Part shown: in pieces, positions 6,373 to 12,935 of the stretch | Layout: every line of letters begins with the position of its first letter | Numbering within the stretch: position 1 is the stretch's first letter | From: Desulfobacteraceae bacterium | GTDB lineage: Bacteria; Desulfobacterota; Desulfobacteria; Desulfobacterales; SURF-15 | Assembly (NCBI GenBank): GCA_003599475.1 | Contig: QZKK01000263.1 | Coordinates: 1 to 14,642 of the forward strand | Reading direction: 5' to 3' | Length of the DNA: 14,642 nucleotides | Program-made: the position numbers and the translations under genes | Notes under the pieces: model-generated | What the model saw: only the letters and a program-made list of their open reading frames with translations | Databases searched by the model: none | Told to the model about the DNA's origin: nothing

Positions 6373-6616
6373 AACCACGAAACACACGGAATACACGAAA
6401 GAACATCAAAAGAACTCCCCGATATCGCTTGAGCCGCTGCATCGATTTTCCTACATGAGCAAAACCATCCTATACAGACGGATTCCGACCTGATATCCCA
6501 CTCCATCGAGAGGCATTCAACAGCCGCAGCGAACTCTAAACGTACAAGTCATGGGCGAATGAATGCCTGAAAGGAACTCTCTATCATTTTTCGTGTGTTT
6601 CGTGTGTTTCGTGGTT
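6373..6616. repeat. 244-bp element with 28-bp inverted terminal repeats
   Basis: The left arm at 6373-6400 begins AACCACGAAACACACGG and the right arm at 6589-6616 ends CCGTGTGTTTCGTGGTT on the same reading after allowing for substitutions; compared base by base, the arms are inverted copies matching at 26 of 28 positions. The 188 bases between them carry no convincing reading frame. The element fills the space between the AraC-type gene and azlC. It has the form of a non-autonomous terminal-inverted-repeat element or a paired dispersed repeat. I see no clear target-site duplication in the flanks. Confidence 0.65.
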
Positions 6617-6647
6617 AAAAATGCCTTCGATGAAAGGAAGTCTTTCC

Positions 6648-7394
6648 ATGGAAACGACGATTCCCGCGGGGAGCCCACCCCCGCTCGATTCGCCCGGAAA
6701 TGAGATGTCGGCCGGCGCCAGGGACACGATTCCGCTGATCGTCGGAGCCATCCCCTTCGGGATCATTTTTGGTACACTGGCCGAGGCGAGCGGAATTTCC
6801 TTTTACGCCGCGATGGCCATGTCCGTTTTCGTGTTTGCGGGCTCATCCCAATTCATCGCCCTCGGGATGCTTTCCGCGGGCACCGGCTGGCCGCTGATCG
6901 TTCTGACCACCCTGGTGGTCAATCTTCGCCACCTGCTCTATACCGCTACCCTGCTGCCTTACTTGAGCCGTCTGAGCGGAGGCTGGAAGGCGGCTCTTGC
7001 CTTTTGGCTGACCGATGAGACCTTTGTCGTCGCCGTCAAACGCTACGTTGCAGCGGACCGGTCCGCGAACAAGCATTGGTACCAGTTGGGTTCCTCCCTT
7101 GCCATGTATGTCAACTGGAATGCCTGCACCCTGATCGGACTGACCGCCGGCCAGATGATCCCCGGGATCCGGTCCTGGGGCCTGGAATTCGCCATGTCGG
7201 CAACCTTTATCGGCATGGTCATTCCGTATCTGAAGACGCGGCCGATGGGAGCGGCGGTGTGTGTGGCCGGAGCGACGGCCCTTTGGGCAAACGATCTTTC
7301 CTATAAACTCGGCCTGATCCTGGCGGCCTTGGCAGGGGTTGCCGCCGGGGCGGCTGCGGAAACCATCCTGAAAGAAAGCGATCAAGAAGCATGA
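6648..7394 (+). CDS. azlC: AzlC-family branched-chain amino acid exporter, large subunit
   Basis: This is the large inner-membrane subunit of an AzlCD-type exporter, which pumps branched-chain amino acids and analogues out of the cell. The 248-residue product starts with a 20-25-residue polar, proline-rich tail and then about seven membrane segments. Family landmarks are [18 protein letters not shown] (about 25-42), [11 protein letters not shown] (about 63-73), [15 protein letters not shown] (about 91-105) and the acidic stretch [11 protein letters not shown] 6648 is chosen because AAAGGAAG (6633-6640) lies seven bases before it; ATGs at 6621 and 6630 in the same frame lack a site. It ends in an ATGA overlap with azlD, so the two subunits are translationally coupled. 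The AraC-type gene upstream is the likely regulator. Confidence 0.93.
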   Translation: METTIPAGSPPPLDSPGNEMSAGARDTIPLIVGAIPFGIIFGTLAEASGISFYAAMAMSVFVFAGSSQFIALGMLSAGTGWPLIVLTTLVVNLRHLLYTATLLPYLSRLSGGWKAALAFWLTDETFVVAVKRYVAADRSANKHWYQLGSSLAMYVNWNACTLIGLTAGQMIPGIRSWGLEFAMSATFIGMVIPYLKTRPMGAAVCVAGATALWANDLSYKLGLILAALAGVAAGAAAETILKESDQEA

Positions 7395-7711
7395 ACGAGC
7401 TGTGGCTCATCTTCGGAATGGCGGCCGTAACCTACGGGATCCGGGCAATCCTGCTGCCCGGGTCAAATCGGAGAGGTTTTTCTCCTTTCTGGGAGCGGGC
7501 GCTGCGCTATGTCCCACCGGCGGTGCTCACGGCGATCATCTTCCCGGCGGTATTTATCCCCCGGGGGAAGGGGTTGGAACTTCATTTAGACAACCCCCAT
7601 CTGGCCGGCGCGGCGGCGGCCGCGCTTGTGGGCTGGTTTTCCGGCAACCTGCTGCTGACGATCGTTTCCGGCATGACCGGATTCTGGCTGTGGCGCTGGA
7701 TCACCGGGTGA
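7391..7711 (+). CDS. azlD: AzlD-family branched-chain amino acid exporter, small subunit
   Basis: The 106-residue small partner of AzlC, with three to four short membrane segments. It shows the family pattern [12 protein letters not shown] near residues 13-24 and [18 protein letters not shown] at about 38-55, followed by hydrophobic segments at about 72-86 and 88-103. It overlaps the azlC stop by four bases (ATGA), the standard arrangement for this pair. No clear rho-independent terminator follows; a 6-bp hairpin at 7787-7804 (TGCCGG-6-CCGGCA) is followed by A residues rather than T residues. Confidence 0.93.
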   Translation: MNELWLIFGMAAVTYGIRAILLPGSNRRGFSPFWERALRYVPPAVLTAIIFPAVFIPRGKGLELHLDNPHLAGAAAAALVGWFSGNLLLTIVSGMTGFWLWRWITG

Positions 7712-7876
7712 GTCCGCCAATTCTCAGGTGCGCGACTTAAATTCCGGATGCCCGGCAAACCCGCACGATGCCATTCCCTGAAATCTGCCGGTGAGATCCG
7801 GCAAAAATTCACGCAATTGAAAACTTTCTTCCATTATGGTATTTCCATTATTAACTTTCCAAAATGAGAGTCCAAC

Positions 7877-7942
7877 ATGGCCTCGCGCAACCCCTTCTAT
7901 CTCTATACGCTGCTGATCTCGTTTATGTTCCTGCTTTCTTAG
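7877..7942 (+). CDS. Possible 21-residue hydrophobic peptide, or 5' stub of a membrane protein gene
   Basis: The frame reads MASRNPFYLYTLLISFMFLLS and stops with TAG. It looks like a membrane-protein N-terminus: a short polar start and then one hydrophobic segment. It overlaps the 3' end of tctA on the opposite strand by 20 bases, in a convergent arrangement. The ribosome site is weak (GAGAG at 7866-7870). It could be a real micropeptide or what is left of a transporter gene cut off when the tct operon arrived. The evidence is thin and the call is tentative. Confidence 0.25.
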   Translation: MASRNPFYLYTLLISFMFLLS

Positions 7943-9443
7943 CAGCACGCTGCATATCTTTTTCCATCCCCTTTCTAACCCGGAAATAAGACGTGATCAT
8001 GATAAAGAGGCCGATAAAAATGAAGGCGGCGCTGATGGGACGGGTCAAGAAAATTGTGGGATCTCCATTGGATATAACCAGCGATCTTCGCAGATTCTGC
8101 TCGACCATCGGGCCGAGAATGATCGAAAGCAGGATGGGGGATCCGGGGTACCCGTAGTAATTCATGAAATATGCGATGATGCCGATGATCAGAGAAACCC
8201 CGACATCGAAGAAACTGAAGCGCATGGAGTAGGAGCCGACGATACAGAGCAAAAAGATGATCGGCGTGAGCATCTTCCGATCGATATTGATGAGCCGTGC
8301 AAAGAATCTTGCACCCCCCAGCCCGACAAACAGCATGACAAACTGGGCCAGAATCATGGCTGCAAAGATCGGGTAGACAATCTCCGGATGCTCGGCAAAC
8401 AGCATCGGACCCGGCTGATAGTTGTGAATGGTAAGGGCACCCATCAAAACAGCGGTCACCGCATCTCCGGGTACCCCCAGGGTGAGCATGGGAACCATCG
8501 CGCCGCCGGCCGCCGCATTGTTTCCGCTTTCGGGCGCGGCGATCCCTTCCAGAAAACCCGTGCCGAACTTTTCAGGATATCTGGATGATCTCTTCGCTTC
8601 GCCGTAGGAGACAAAGGCGGCAATATCGGTGCCGGTTCCTGGAACCGCTCCGATAAAAACGCCGATTACCGATGATTTGACCATGGTCCAAAAGACGCTT
8701 TTGAGCTCGGAAAGCTTCGGGATCATATTTTTCAGCTCGGTCTTTGCAGACGGCAGGATGAGGATCTTTTCGATGCCCTGAAAAACTTGAGAGTAGCCGA
8801 ACAGACCGATCAAGGCGGGAATCAGAGTGATTCCTCCAAGCAACTCCATCGAACCGAAGGTAAAGCGGGGGGCACCCGAGATCGGATCGAAGCCGATGAG
8901 CGGGAGCATGAGTCCGAAGACCCCTGAAATCAATCCTTTTAAAATCGATCTTCCGGAAATGGTAATGATGATTCCAAGGCCGAAAAAGGCCAGGGCAAAA
9001 AATTCCGGAGGTCCGAACTTCAGCGCCACCTTCGCGATCTGAGGGGATGCAAAGGTCATCACCAGTGCCCCGATGGTTCCCCCGAACCAGGAAGCGATCA
9101 CCGCCATGCCCATCGCTTTTCCGGCCATCCCCTTTTGCTGGTTCATCGGGTACCCGTCCAAGAGCGTTGCAGCCCCTGCAGGAGTTCCCGGAATGCCGAT
9201 CAGAATGGAGGATATGCAGGCACCATAGATACCGCCCGAGAAAAGTCCGAGAAGCATCACAAGACCTTGAATCGGATCCAGGCCGAAGGTAAAAGGGATC
9301 AACAGGGCAACGCCCATGGTTGCGGTAAGACCGGGCAGAGCACCCACGATGATGCCGGCCGTTACACCGATGAAGACAAAGAGGAAATTGATGGGATCGA
9401 ACAAAACCTTTCCAAATGCCGAAAGGAGAAGATACCAGTCCAT
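7923..9443 (-). CDS. tctA: Tripartite tricarboxylate transporter large permease (TctA)
   Basis: The 506-residue main channel subunit of a TTT-family (TctABC) secondary importer, which uses an ion gradient and a periplasmic binding protein to take up di- or tricarboxylates and similar organic acids. It has about 11-12 membrane segments. The two inverted-topology halves are visible through the paired motifs GALPGLTATMG (34-44) and GAVPGTGTDIAAF (265-277), each followed by a glycine- and proline-rich hairpin: ILIGIPGTPAGAATLLDGYP at 80-99 and LTLGVPGDAVTAVLMGAL at 320-337. ATG 9443 is chosen over an in-frame GTG at 9479 because MDWYLLLSAF is the usual family start and the GTG would overlap tctB. 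The gene is last in the tctC-tctB-tctA operon, 22 bases after tctB. The substrate is not evident. Confidence 0.96.
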   Translation of the reverse strand: MDWYLLLSAFGKVLFDPINFLFVFIGVTAGIIVGALPGLTATMGVALLIPFTFGLDPIQGLVMLLGLFSGGIYGACISSILIGIPGTPAGAATLLDGYPMNQQKGMAGKAMGMAVIASWFGGTIGALVMTFASPQIAKVALKFGPPEFFALAFFGLGIIITISGRSILKGLISGVFGLMLPLIGFDPISGAPRFTFGSMELLGGITLIPALIGLFGYSQVFQGIEKILILPSAKTELKNMIPKLSELKSVFWTMVKSSVIGVFIGAVPGTGTDIAAFVSYGEAKRSSRYPEKFGTGFLEGIAAPESGNNAAAGGAMVPMLTLGVPGDAVTAVLMGALTIHNYQPGPMLFAEHPEIVYPIFAAMILAQFVMLFVGLGGARFFARLINIDRKMLTPIIFLLCIVGSYSMRFSFFDVGVSLIIGIIAYFMNYYGYPGSPILLSIILGPMVEQNLRRSLVISNGDPTIFLTRPISAAFIFIGLFIMITSYFRVRKGMEKDMQRAAKKAGT

Positions 9444-9465
9444 CCTTTTTACCTTTCCCTTCGCG

Positions 9466-9915
9466 TCAGATGAATACACCTTCAGGCAAAGGAATCACCA
9501 GAAAGTATCTGAAAATCGCCCAGACTGCGATTGTAACGCCGAGCGACGTTCCGATTCGAAGAAAAATCCCCTTCTGCTTCAACAGCCCCATCAAAACAAA
9601 GAGGAAGAGAAACGTTGAGGTGGCAAAACCCAGGATGTTCGTCAAAACGAGGTAAACGATGCAGATCCCGATCGCGACAAGGACCCGCAGAAACCCTCCG
9701 GGATCGATATGGTCCTCTTTTTTCAGACACTTTCCCCGAAGGGCATTGACGATTAATAGAATTGCCAGGATGATCATCGCGGCGGCGAGGATCCTGGGGA
9801 AAAGGTCCGGTCCGTATCGATGAACCGCAACCTCCTGATACGTTCCTGAATACCAGAATAAGAGTACACTAAAAATAAACAGTACCGCTCCCACTCCGAT
9901 ATCGGCTCTTTTCAT
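9466..9915 (-). CDS. tctB: Tripartite tricarboxylate transporter small permease (TctB)
   Basis: The 149-residue small membrane subunit of the TTT importer. It has four hydrophobic segments, at about residues 5-22, 38-56, 72-105 (a split pair, RVLVAIGICIVYLVLTNILG and ATSTFLFLFVLMG) and 115-140. The motif YGPDLFPRILAAAMI at about 33-47 is typical of TctB. ATG 9915 (MKRADIGVGAVLF) is preceded by GGAAAGG; longer in-frame starts would run through the intercistronic hairpin. It lies between tctC and tctA in the standard order. Confidence 0.92.
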   Translation of the reverse strand: MKRADIGVGAVLFIFSVLLFWYSGTYQEVAVHRYGPDLFPRILAAAMIILAILLIVNALRGKCLKKEDHIDPGGFLRVLVAIGICIVYLVLTNILGFATSTFLFLFVLMGLLKQKGIFLRIGTSLGVTIAVWAIFRYFLVIPLPEGVFI

Positions 9916-9934
9916 CGTGGAAACCTTTCCGGAC

Positions 9935-9965
9935 CGAGGGGCGATAGAGACTGCATCGCCCCTCG
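9935..9965 (-). promoter_or_regulatory. Intercistronic hairpin between tctC and tctB
   Basis: CGAGGGGCGAT (9935-9945) and ATCGCCCCTCG (9955-9965) are perfect inverted copies: an 11-bp GC-rich stem with a nine-base loop, starting about 10 bases past the tctC stop and ending 20 bases before the tctB start. No T run follows on the coding strand, so it is not a standard terminator. In binding-protein operons such hairpins commonly protect the upstream message from 3' decay, giving more binding protein than permease. That role is inferred here. Confidence 0.8.
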
Positions 9966-9974
9966 ATTCAGGTG

Positions 9975-10949
9975 TCATTTTTCCTTCAGCAATCCCACGG
10001 CTTCAAGTGCGGGACGATGGTACGATTCCATATCCGAAAGAAATTTTTCCAGCGCGGCTGCGTCCATATAGACGGTGGCAAGCCCCAGTTCATATGCCAT
10101 TTTCTGAAACTCGGGATCGTCGAAACACTTCTTGAAACCCTCCACCAGAATCTTCATCCGATCCTCGGGAACCCCCTTCGGAGCGGCCAGTGCACGCCAG
10201 TCATAAATAATTCTCTGGTTGGGATATCCGGCCTCGGCAATCGTGGGAACATCCGGATAGAGCCAATGCCGCTTGGTATCTTCGGTGTAGAGGACCTTGA
10301 GCATCTTTCCGCGGTACATTTGAAGCACTTCGCTGATGGTCGTGACAGCCACCGTCACATGCCCGCCCACAACCGCCGTTCGCGCCGGAGCAGAGCCGTC
10401 AAAGGGAACATGGGCAAATTTCACGTTTTCCCTCAGCCCAAGGGCGGCAAGGGACAAGTGCTGAACACTTCCTGCGCCGGCATGCCCCGCCGTTACGACT
10501 CCCGGATTTTTCTTCGCATATTCGAGCAGGTCTTTTAATGTCTTGAACTGCGAGTTGGCGGCAACGCTGGCGGCTGCCCCCTCCTGGTTGATCATCTGAA
10601 TCAGGGAATAATCCCTGAACGAAAGGTTGGCCAATCCCATCATTTTGTAATTGCTCAAATGGAACGTAATCACCCCCACGGTATACCCGTCCGGAGGCGC
10701 AGTCGCCACAGACCCCATTCCGATGGCGCCCAGGCCGCCTGTCTTGTTGACGACATTGACATTTACCCCGAAATAATTCTTCGCGTTCTTGACCAGGGTC
10801 CTGGCGATGGTATCGGTTCCGCCTCCGGCCGCCCATGGGACGACAAGCGTGATGTCTTTGGCAGGAAACTTCTGGGCGAAAGCACCCGTTGCGCACAAGC
10901 TGAGAGCGACCGCAACGACAATGAAAAGCAATCCGGTTTTTCTTCGCAT
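9975..10949 (-). CDS. tctC: Tripartite tricarboxylate transporter substrate-binding protein (TctC/Bug family)
   Basis: The 324-residue periplasmic binding protein that delivers the substrate to TctAB. A signal peptide covers residues 1-25 (MRRKT, hydrophobic core LLFIVVAVALSL, cleavage after AFA). The mature protein begins QKFPAKDITLVVPWAAGGGT, the hallmark of Bug/TctC proteins, and continues with the ligand-loop regions GGLGAIGMGSVATAPPDGYT and GHAGAGSVQHLS. Near the C-terminus WRALAAPKGVPEDR is also typical. ATG 10949 sits five bases after AGGGAGG; a GTG immediately before it is too close to the ribosome site. It is first in the operon, as expected for the most abundant component. The leader upstream is long and holds no recognised gene. 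Confidence 0.96.
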   Translation of the reverse strand: MRRKTGLLFIVVAVALSLCATGAFAQKFPAKDITLVVPWAAGGGTDTIARTLVKNAKNYFGVNVNVVNKTGGLGAIGMGSVATAPPDGYTVGVITFHLSNYKMMGLANLSFRDYSLIQMINQEGAAASVAANSQFKTLKDLLEYAKKNPGVVTAGHAGAGSVQHLSLAALGLRENVKFAHVPFDGSAPARTAVVGGHVTVAVTTISEVLQMYRGKMLKVLYTEDTKRHWLYPDVPTIAEAGYPNQRIIYDWRALAAPKGVPEDRMKILVEGFKKCFDDPEFQKMAYELGLATVYMDAAALEKFLSDMESYHRPALEAVGLLKEK

Positions 10950-11372
10950 CACAACCTCCCTCCTTTTCTGAAGATCAGTCGTCTTTGTTCGTTTCTACCC
11001 GAATGTGTTAAATTTCCTATTTTTTTCTCCACCTCCTTTCTTTCTCCCGGATCGGCGATGAAAAAGATGCAAATCGACGGAACGCGCTCTCCGATGATCC
11101 ATGAAAAGAAGGATTTATCGGATATAAGGATAGCGCCCGGGGGATGTCTTCTGCTTCGTGAGTCGAAAAAAGAAGTGTTTCGCTGCAAACCCAATCGGAT
11201 TTCCGTTTGAAGCTCCATTCCGATAAAGCGTCAACCGATCTCTTCTCTCGGGCATCCATCTCTATTGGAGCCTTTTGAAGGCTTCAGGATTTCTGGGGTA
11301 TTCGAGGCTGGATTAACAAACCGGATCAGGATTGTCAATTCCAAACCGGAATTGCGAATACGCAGCGATTCC
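10950..11372. other. 423-base region without a recognised gene
   Basis: This stretch is the leader of tctC on the minus strand and the approach to the tctA remnant on the plus strand. On the minus strand it contains AAAGGAGGTGG (11039 down to 11029), a near-perfect ribosome-binding sequence with no start codon at a usable distance, followed by an A-rich tract. I could not pick out a convincing promoter for tctC. The plus-strand frame running into the remnant (11265-11372) does not resemble TctA and is probably flanking sequence joined during the rearrangement. Confidence 0.4.
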
Positions 11373-11690
11373 GTACCCCAGAGCGCGCTTTTTCCTATCG
11401 TCCTGATGGCCTGTATTGTCGGCTCCTTCGCGATCAACAACACGGTGTTCGATGTCGGTGTCATGATGGGGATGGGACTCGTGGGATGGTTTATGGAAGA
11501 AAACGGCTTTCCGGTGGCTCCGGCCATCCTGGGCATCGTGCTCGGGGATATGGTAGAAACGAATTTCGTAACCACCATGATCAAGGCAAAAGGGGACTTG
11601 TTCGCCTTTTTCGGACGCCCGATCGCAGCCGCTCTCGGTGTGGTTACCATCCTCGTCTGGCTTTCGCAGGTGCTACTCCCGTTGCTGCGT
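11373..11690 (+). pseudogene. 3' remnant of a second tctA gene
   Basis: About 105 codons match the last fifth of TctA-family permeases, starting at VPQSALFPIVLMACIVGSF and running through FDVGVMMGMGLVGWF, APAILGIVLGDMVETN and FFGRPIAAALGVVTILVW. The conserved positions are those of the intact tctA C-terminus in this window (CIVGS, FDVGV, a later LG-x-MVE-x-N), but most other residues differ, so it is not a fresh duplicate. About 400 N-terminal residues are absent and the sequence upstream in the same frame is unlike TctA. It lies on the strand opposite to the intact tct operon. Its 3' end abuts, and slightly overlaps in antisense, the nucleotidyltransferase gene. The exact ends are estimates. 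Confidence 0.85.
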
Positions 11691-12033
11691 CGATATCGGA
11701 AAGGGCTTCGATTTTATCCGTCAAAAGATCGGGAAGCTCGTTTTTGAGCAAAACGCCCTCATTGACGGCATGGTAGAGCACCTCCGGATCCGCCTGCGCG
11801 AGATCGAAGAGAAGAATATCCACTTTGTCCGCTTCGATTCTCAGAAACTCCGAAACCCGGCGGGTAAGTTGCCAGATGGCATTCTCCGTATCGGCCTTAG
11901 GTCGGACCAGAATCAACAGGTCGAGGTCGTTTACAACCTCTTCCTGTTTTGCTGCGGAGCCGAACAGGTTACATGCTGCGATTTCCGGGACTTCCGCAAC
12001 GGCTCTTTTGATTTCTTTTAAATTTAGAGACAT
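11644..12033 (-). CDS. MntA-like nucleotidyltransferase-domain protein
   Basis: A 129-residue minimal nucleotidyltransferase of the type found as MntA antitoxins, which AMPylate HepT toxins. The catalytic pattern is visible: Gly25-Ser26 in NLFGSAAKQ, Asp36 and Asp38 in NDLDLLI, and a third acidic residue Asp72 in KVDILLFD. The following DPEVLYHAVNEGVLLKN (82-98) matches the end of the family's core. From about residue 114 on, the frame is antisense to the tctA remnant, so the last 15 residues (from DAATGVAPAK) look acquired by read-through across a junction. No HepT partner is adjacent. The start lies 9 bases after the higA stop with a weak GGAAAA site, so it is probably the third gene of the higBA transcript. 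The core appears intact; antitoxin function without HepT is unproven. Confidence 0.82.
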   Translation of the reverse strand: MSLNLKEIKRAVAEVPEIAACNLFGSAAKQEEVVNDLDLLILVRPKADTENAIWQLTRRVSEFLRIEADKVDILLFDLAQADPEVLYHAVNEGVLLKNELPDLLTDKIEALSDIDAATGVAPAKARRGW

Positions 12034-12042
12034 GCTGTTTTC

Positions 12043-12444
12043 CTATACAAACACCGCGGGAGAAACATGGAAACGTTTGCTCAAAAGCTTGATTTGGCGG
12101 ACATTCAGCAGACGTTTGCCGGATAGAATTTCCGAGACGACTCCCTGGCTTCCAATTTCGGGCAAATCCGATTGCCTGATGCCATGCTCTTCCATCAACG
12201 TCTTGATCGTATCGATCGGATTGCCATCCATTTCCGCGACATTACGCGCTTCATAGGTTTCAATCAGACTCCCGAGAGTCTCCATCAATGAAGACAAGGG
12301 ATGAGAATCATCATTGCCGACTTCATCGACCAGATGATCGATAAGACCGACCAATTTCTTATAGGCTGTTTCATTGTGCGGTACAGAAAAGACATCCTGT
12401 ATGTCCGGCCAGACTTTGGCAATTTCTTTTAGCTGGGTATTCAT
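12043..12444 (-). CDS. higA: HigA-type antitoxin with C-terminal XRE helix-turn-helix
   Basis: The 133-residue antitoxin of a HigBA toxin-antitoxin pair. The N-terminal helical part (about 1-75) probably binds the toxin. The DNA-binding part, about 85-130, reads IKTLMEEHGIRQSDLPEIG followed by VSEILSGKRLLNVRQIKLLS, the pattern of the larger HigA proteins (COG5499 type). ATG 12444 overlaps the higB stop (ATGA) and is preceded by GGAGG; a frame start 12 bases upstream at 12456 would begin inside that site. The toxin-first order is characteristic of higBA. HigA should bind the inverted repeat in the higB promoter and repress the operon. Confidence 0.92.
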   Translation of the reverse strand: MNTQLKEIAKVWPDIQDVFSVPHNETAYKKLVGLIDHLVDEVGNDDSHPLSSLMETLGSLIETYEARNVAEMDGNPIDTIKTLMEEHGIRQSDLPEIGSQGVVSEILSGKRLLNVRQIKLLSKRFHVSPAVFV

Positions 12445-12731
12445 TGTTTCCTCCAAAATCCTCGGTCATATTCCTGATGAGTAAGAACATGTCGAACATA
12501 AATCCGACGGGTGTTGTAATGAAATGCTGCAATCAATCGGGCTTTGTTTCCACCGATATTAAAAACGGTTAATCGGCCTATGATATCGGCACTTGGAAAA
12601 GCATGGCGAAGCTCGACAAAAGAATGAAAATCCGTGTGCTTAACGATTCTATACCAGGATTCAAGGGCGGTCGCACAATCCGGATGCTTCTTGGCAAATT
12701 CGAGTAAGCGTTTCCGGGTGATGACGTGCAT
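12441..12731 (-). CDS. higB: HigB-type mRNA interferase toxin
   Basis: A 96-residue RelE-superfamily toxin of the HigB kind (COG4680 type), which cleaves mRNA at the ribosome. It begins MHVITRKRLLEFAKKHPD, the usual start, followed by ALESWYRIVKHTDFHSF, LRHAFPSADIIGRLTVFNIG and GNKARLIAAFHYNTRRIYVR, and ends with HVLTHQEYDRGFW. The late basic and aromatic residues (Arg75-Arg76, His81, His85, Tyr88) are in the region that holds the catalytic surface in relatives. Length is complete and no lesion is seen. The ATG at 12731 has no ribosome site; the promoter places the likely transcription start at the ATG itself. Confidence 0.93.
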   Translation of the reverse strand: MHVITRKRLLEFAKKHPDCATALESWYRIVKHTDFHSFVELRHAFPSADIIGRLTVFNIGGNKARLIAAFHYNTRRIYVRHVLTHQEYDRGFWRKQ

Positions 12732-12737
12732 GGATGC

Positions 12738-12766
12738 ATATTATCTCGCCTTGAGATAAAGGTCAA
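12738..12766 (-). promoter_or_regulatory. higB promoter with embedded HigA operator
   Basis: On the minus strand a -35 box TTGACC (12766-12761), a spacer of exactly 17 bases and a -10 box TAATAT (12743-12738) form a good sigma-70 promoter. Inside it lies a perfect inverted repeat, TTATCTC-5-GAGATAA (12741-12759), covering the spacer and part of the -10 box. Occupancy there would block RNA polymerase, as expected for autorepression by HigA. The predicted start of transcription, about seven bases past the -10 box, coincides with the first base of the higB ATG. Confidence 0.75.
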
Positions 12767-12783
12767 CAAAAATATGGCATATT

Positions 12784-12848
12784 GGATTCAAACCGGATTC
12801 AAATTGCTTGCGATCGAGCCCATTGGATGGTATAGGCCCAACGATCGC
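12784..12848 (+). promoter_or_regulatory. Candidate promoter of the WYL gene with direct and inverted repeats
   Basis: TTGCGA (12808-12813), 17 bases, TATAGG (12831-12836) is a moderate sigma-70 match, four of six positions in each box. GGATTCAAA is repeated directly at 12784-12792 and 12795-12803, an 11-base period (one helical turn), just upstream of the -35 box. GCGATCG (12810-12816) and CGATCGC (12842-12848) form an inverted pair around the spacer and -10. Any of these may be an operator; the assignment is inference. Confidence 0.4.
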
Positions 12849-12877
12849 ATGGACTTTCTCCTCACCTGACTTTGTCT

Positions 12878-12891
12878 CCGGCGCGCGCCGG
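12878..12891. promoter_or_regulatory. Perfect 14-bp palindrome in the WYL gene leader
   Basis: CCGGCGCGCGCCGG is fully self-complementary and lies 44 bases before the WYL gene start. It may be an operator for the regulator itself or an RNA hairpin in the leader. Its high GC content makes a chance occurrence more likely than for an AT-rich palindrome. Confidence 0.35.
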
Positions 12892-12935
12892 TTTACGTTT
12901 GCAGGAACCGACCTCAAGCTCAAGGGGAGCCGGCC

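Noticed and set aside
7787..7809. Hairpin TGCCGG-6-CCGGCA as a terminator for azlCD or tctA
   Set aside because: On the plus strand it is followed by A residues, and on the minus strand the T run lies before the stem, so it fits neither direction as a rho-independent terminator.
11059..11211. A 50-codon plus-strand frame starting MKKMQIDGTR
   Set aside because: No ribosome site precedes it and the product resembles nothing I know; the upstream pyrimidine stretch is a ribosome site only on the other strand.
10949..11218. An 89-codon minus-strand frame ending in a TGATG overlap with tctC
   Set aside because: The overlap looks like translational coupling, but the start has no ribosome site and the product has no family resemblance and reads like non-coding sequence.
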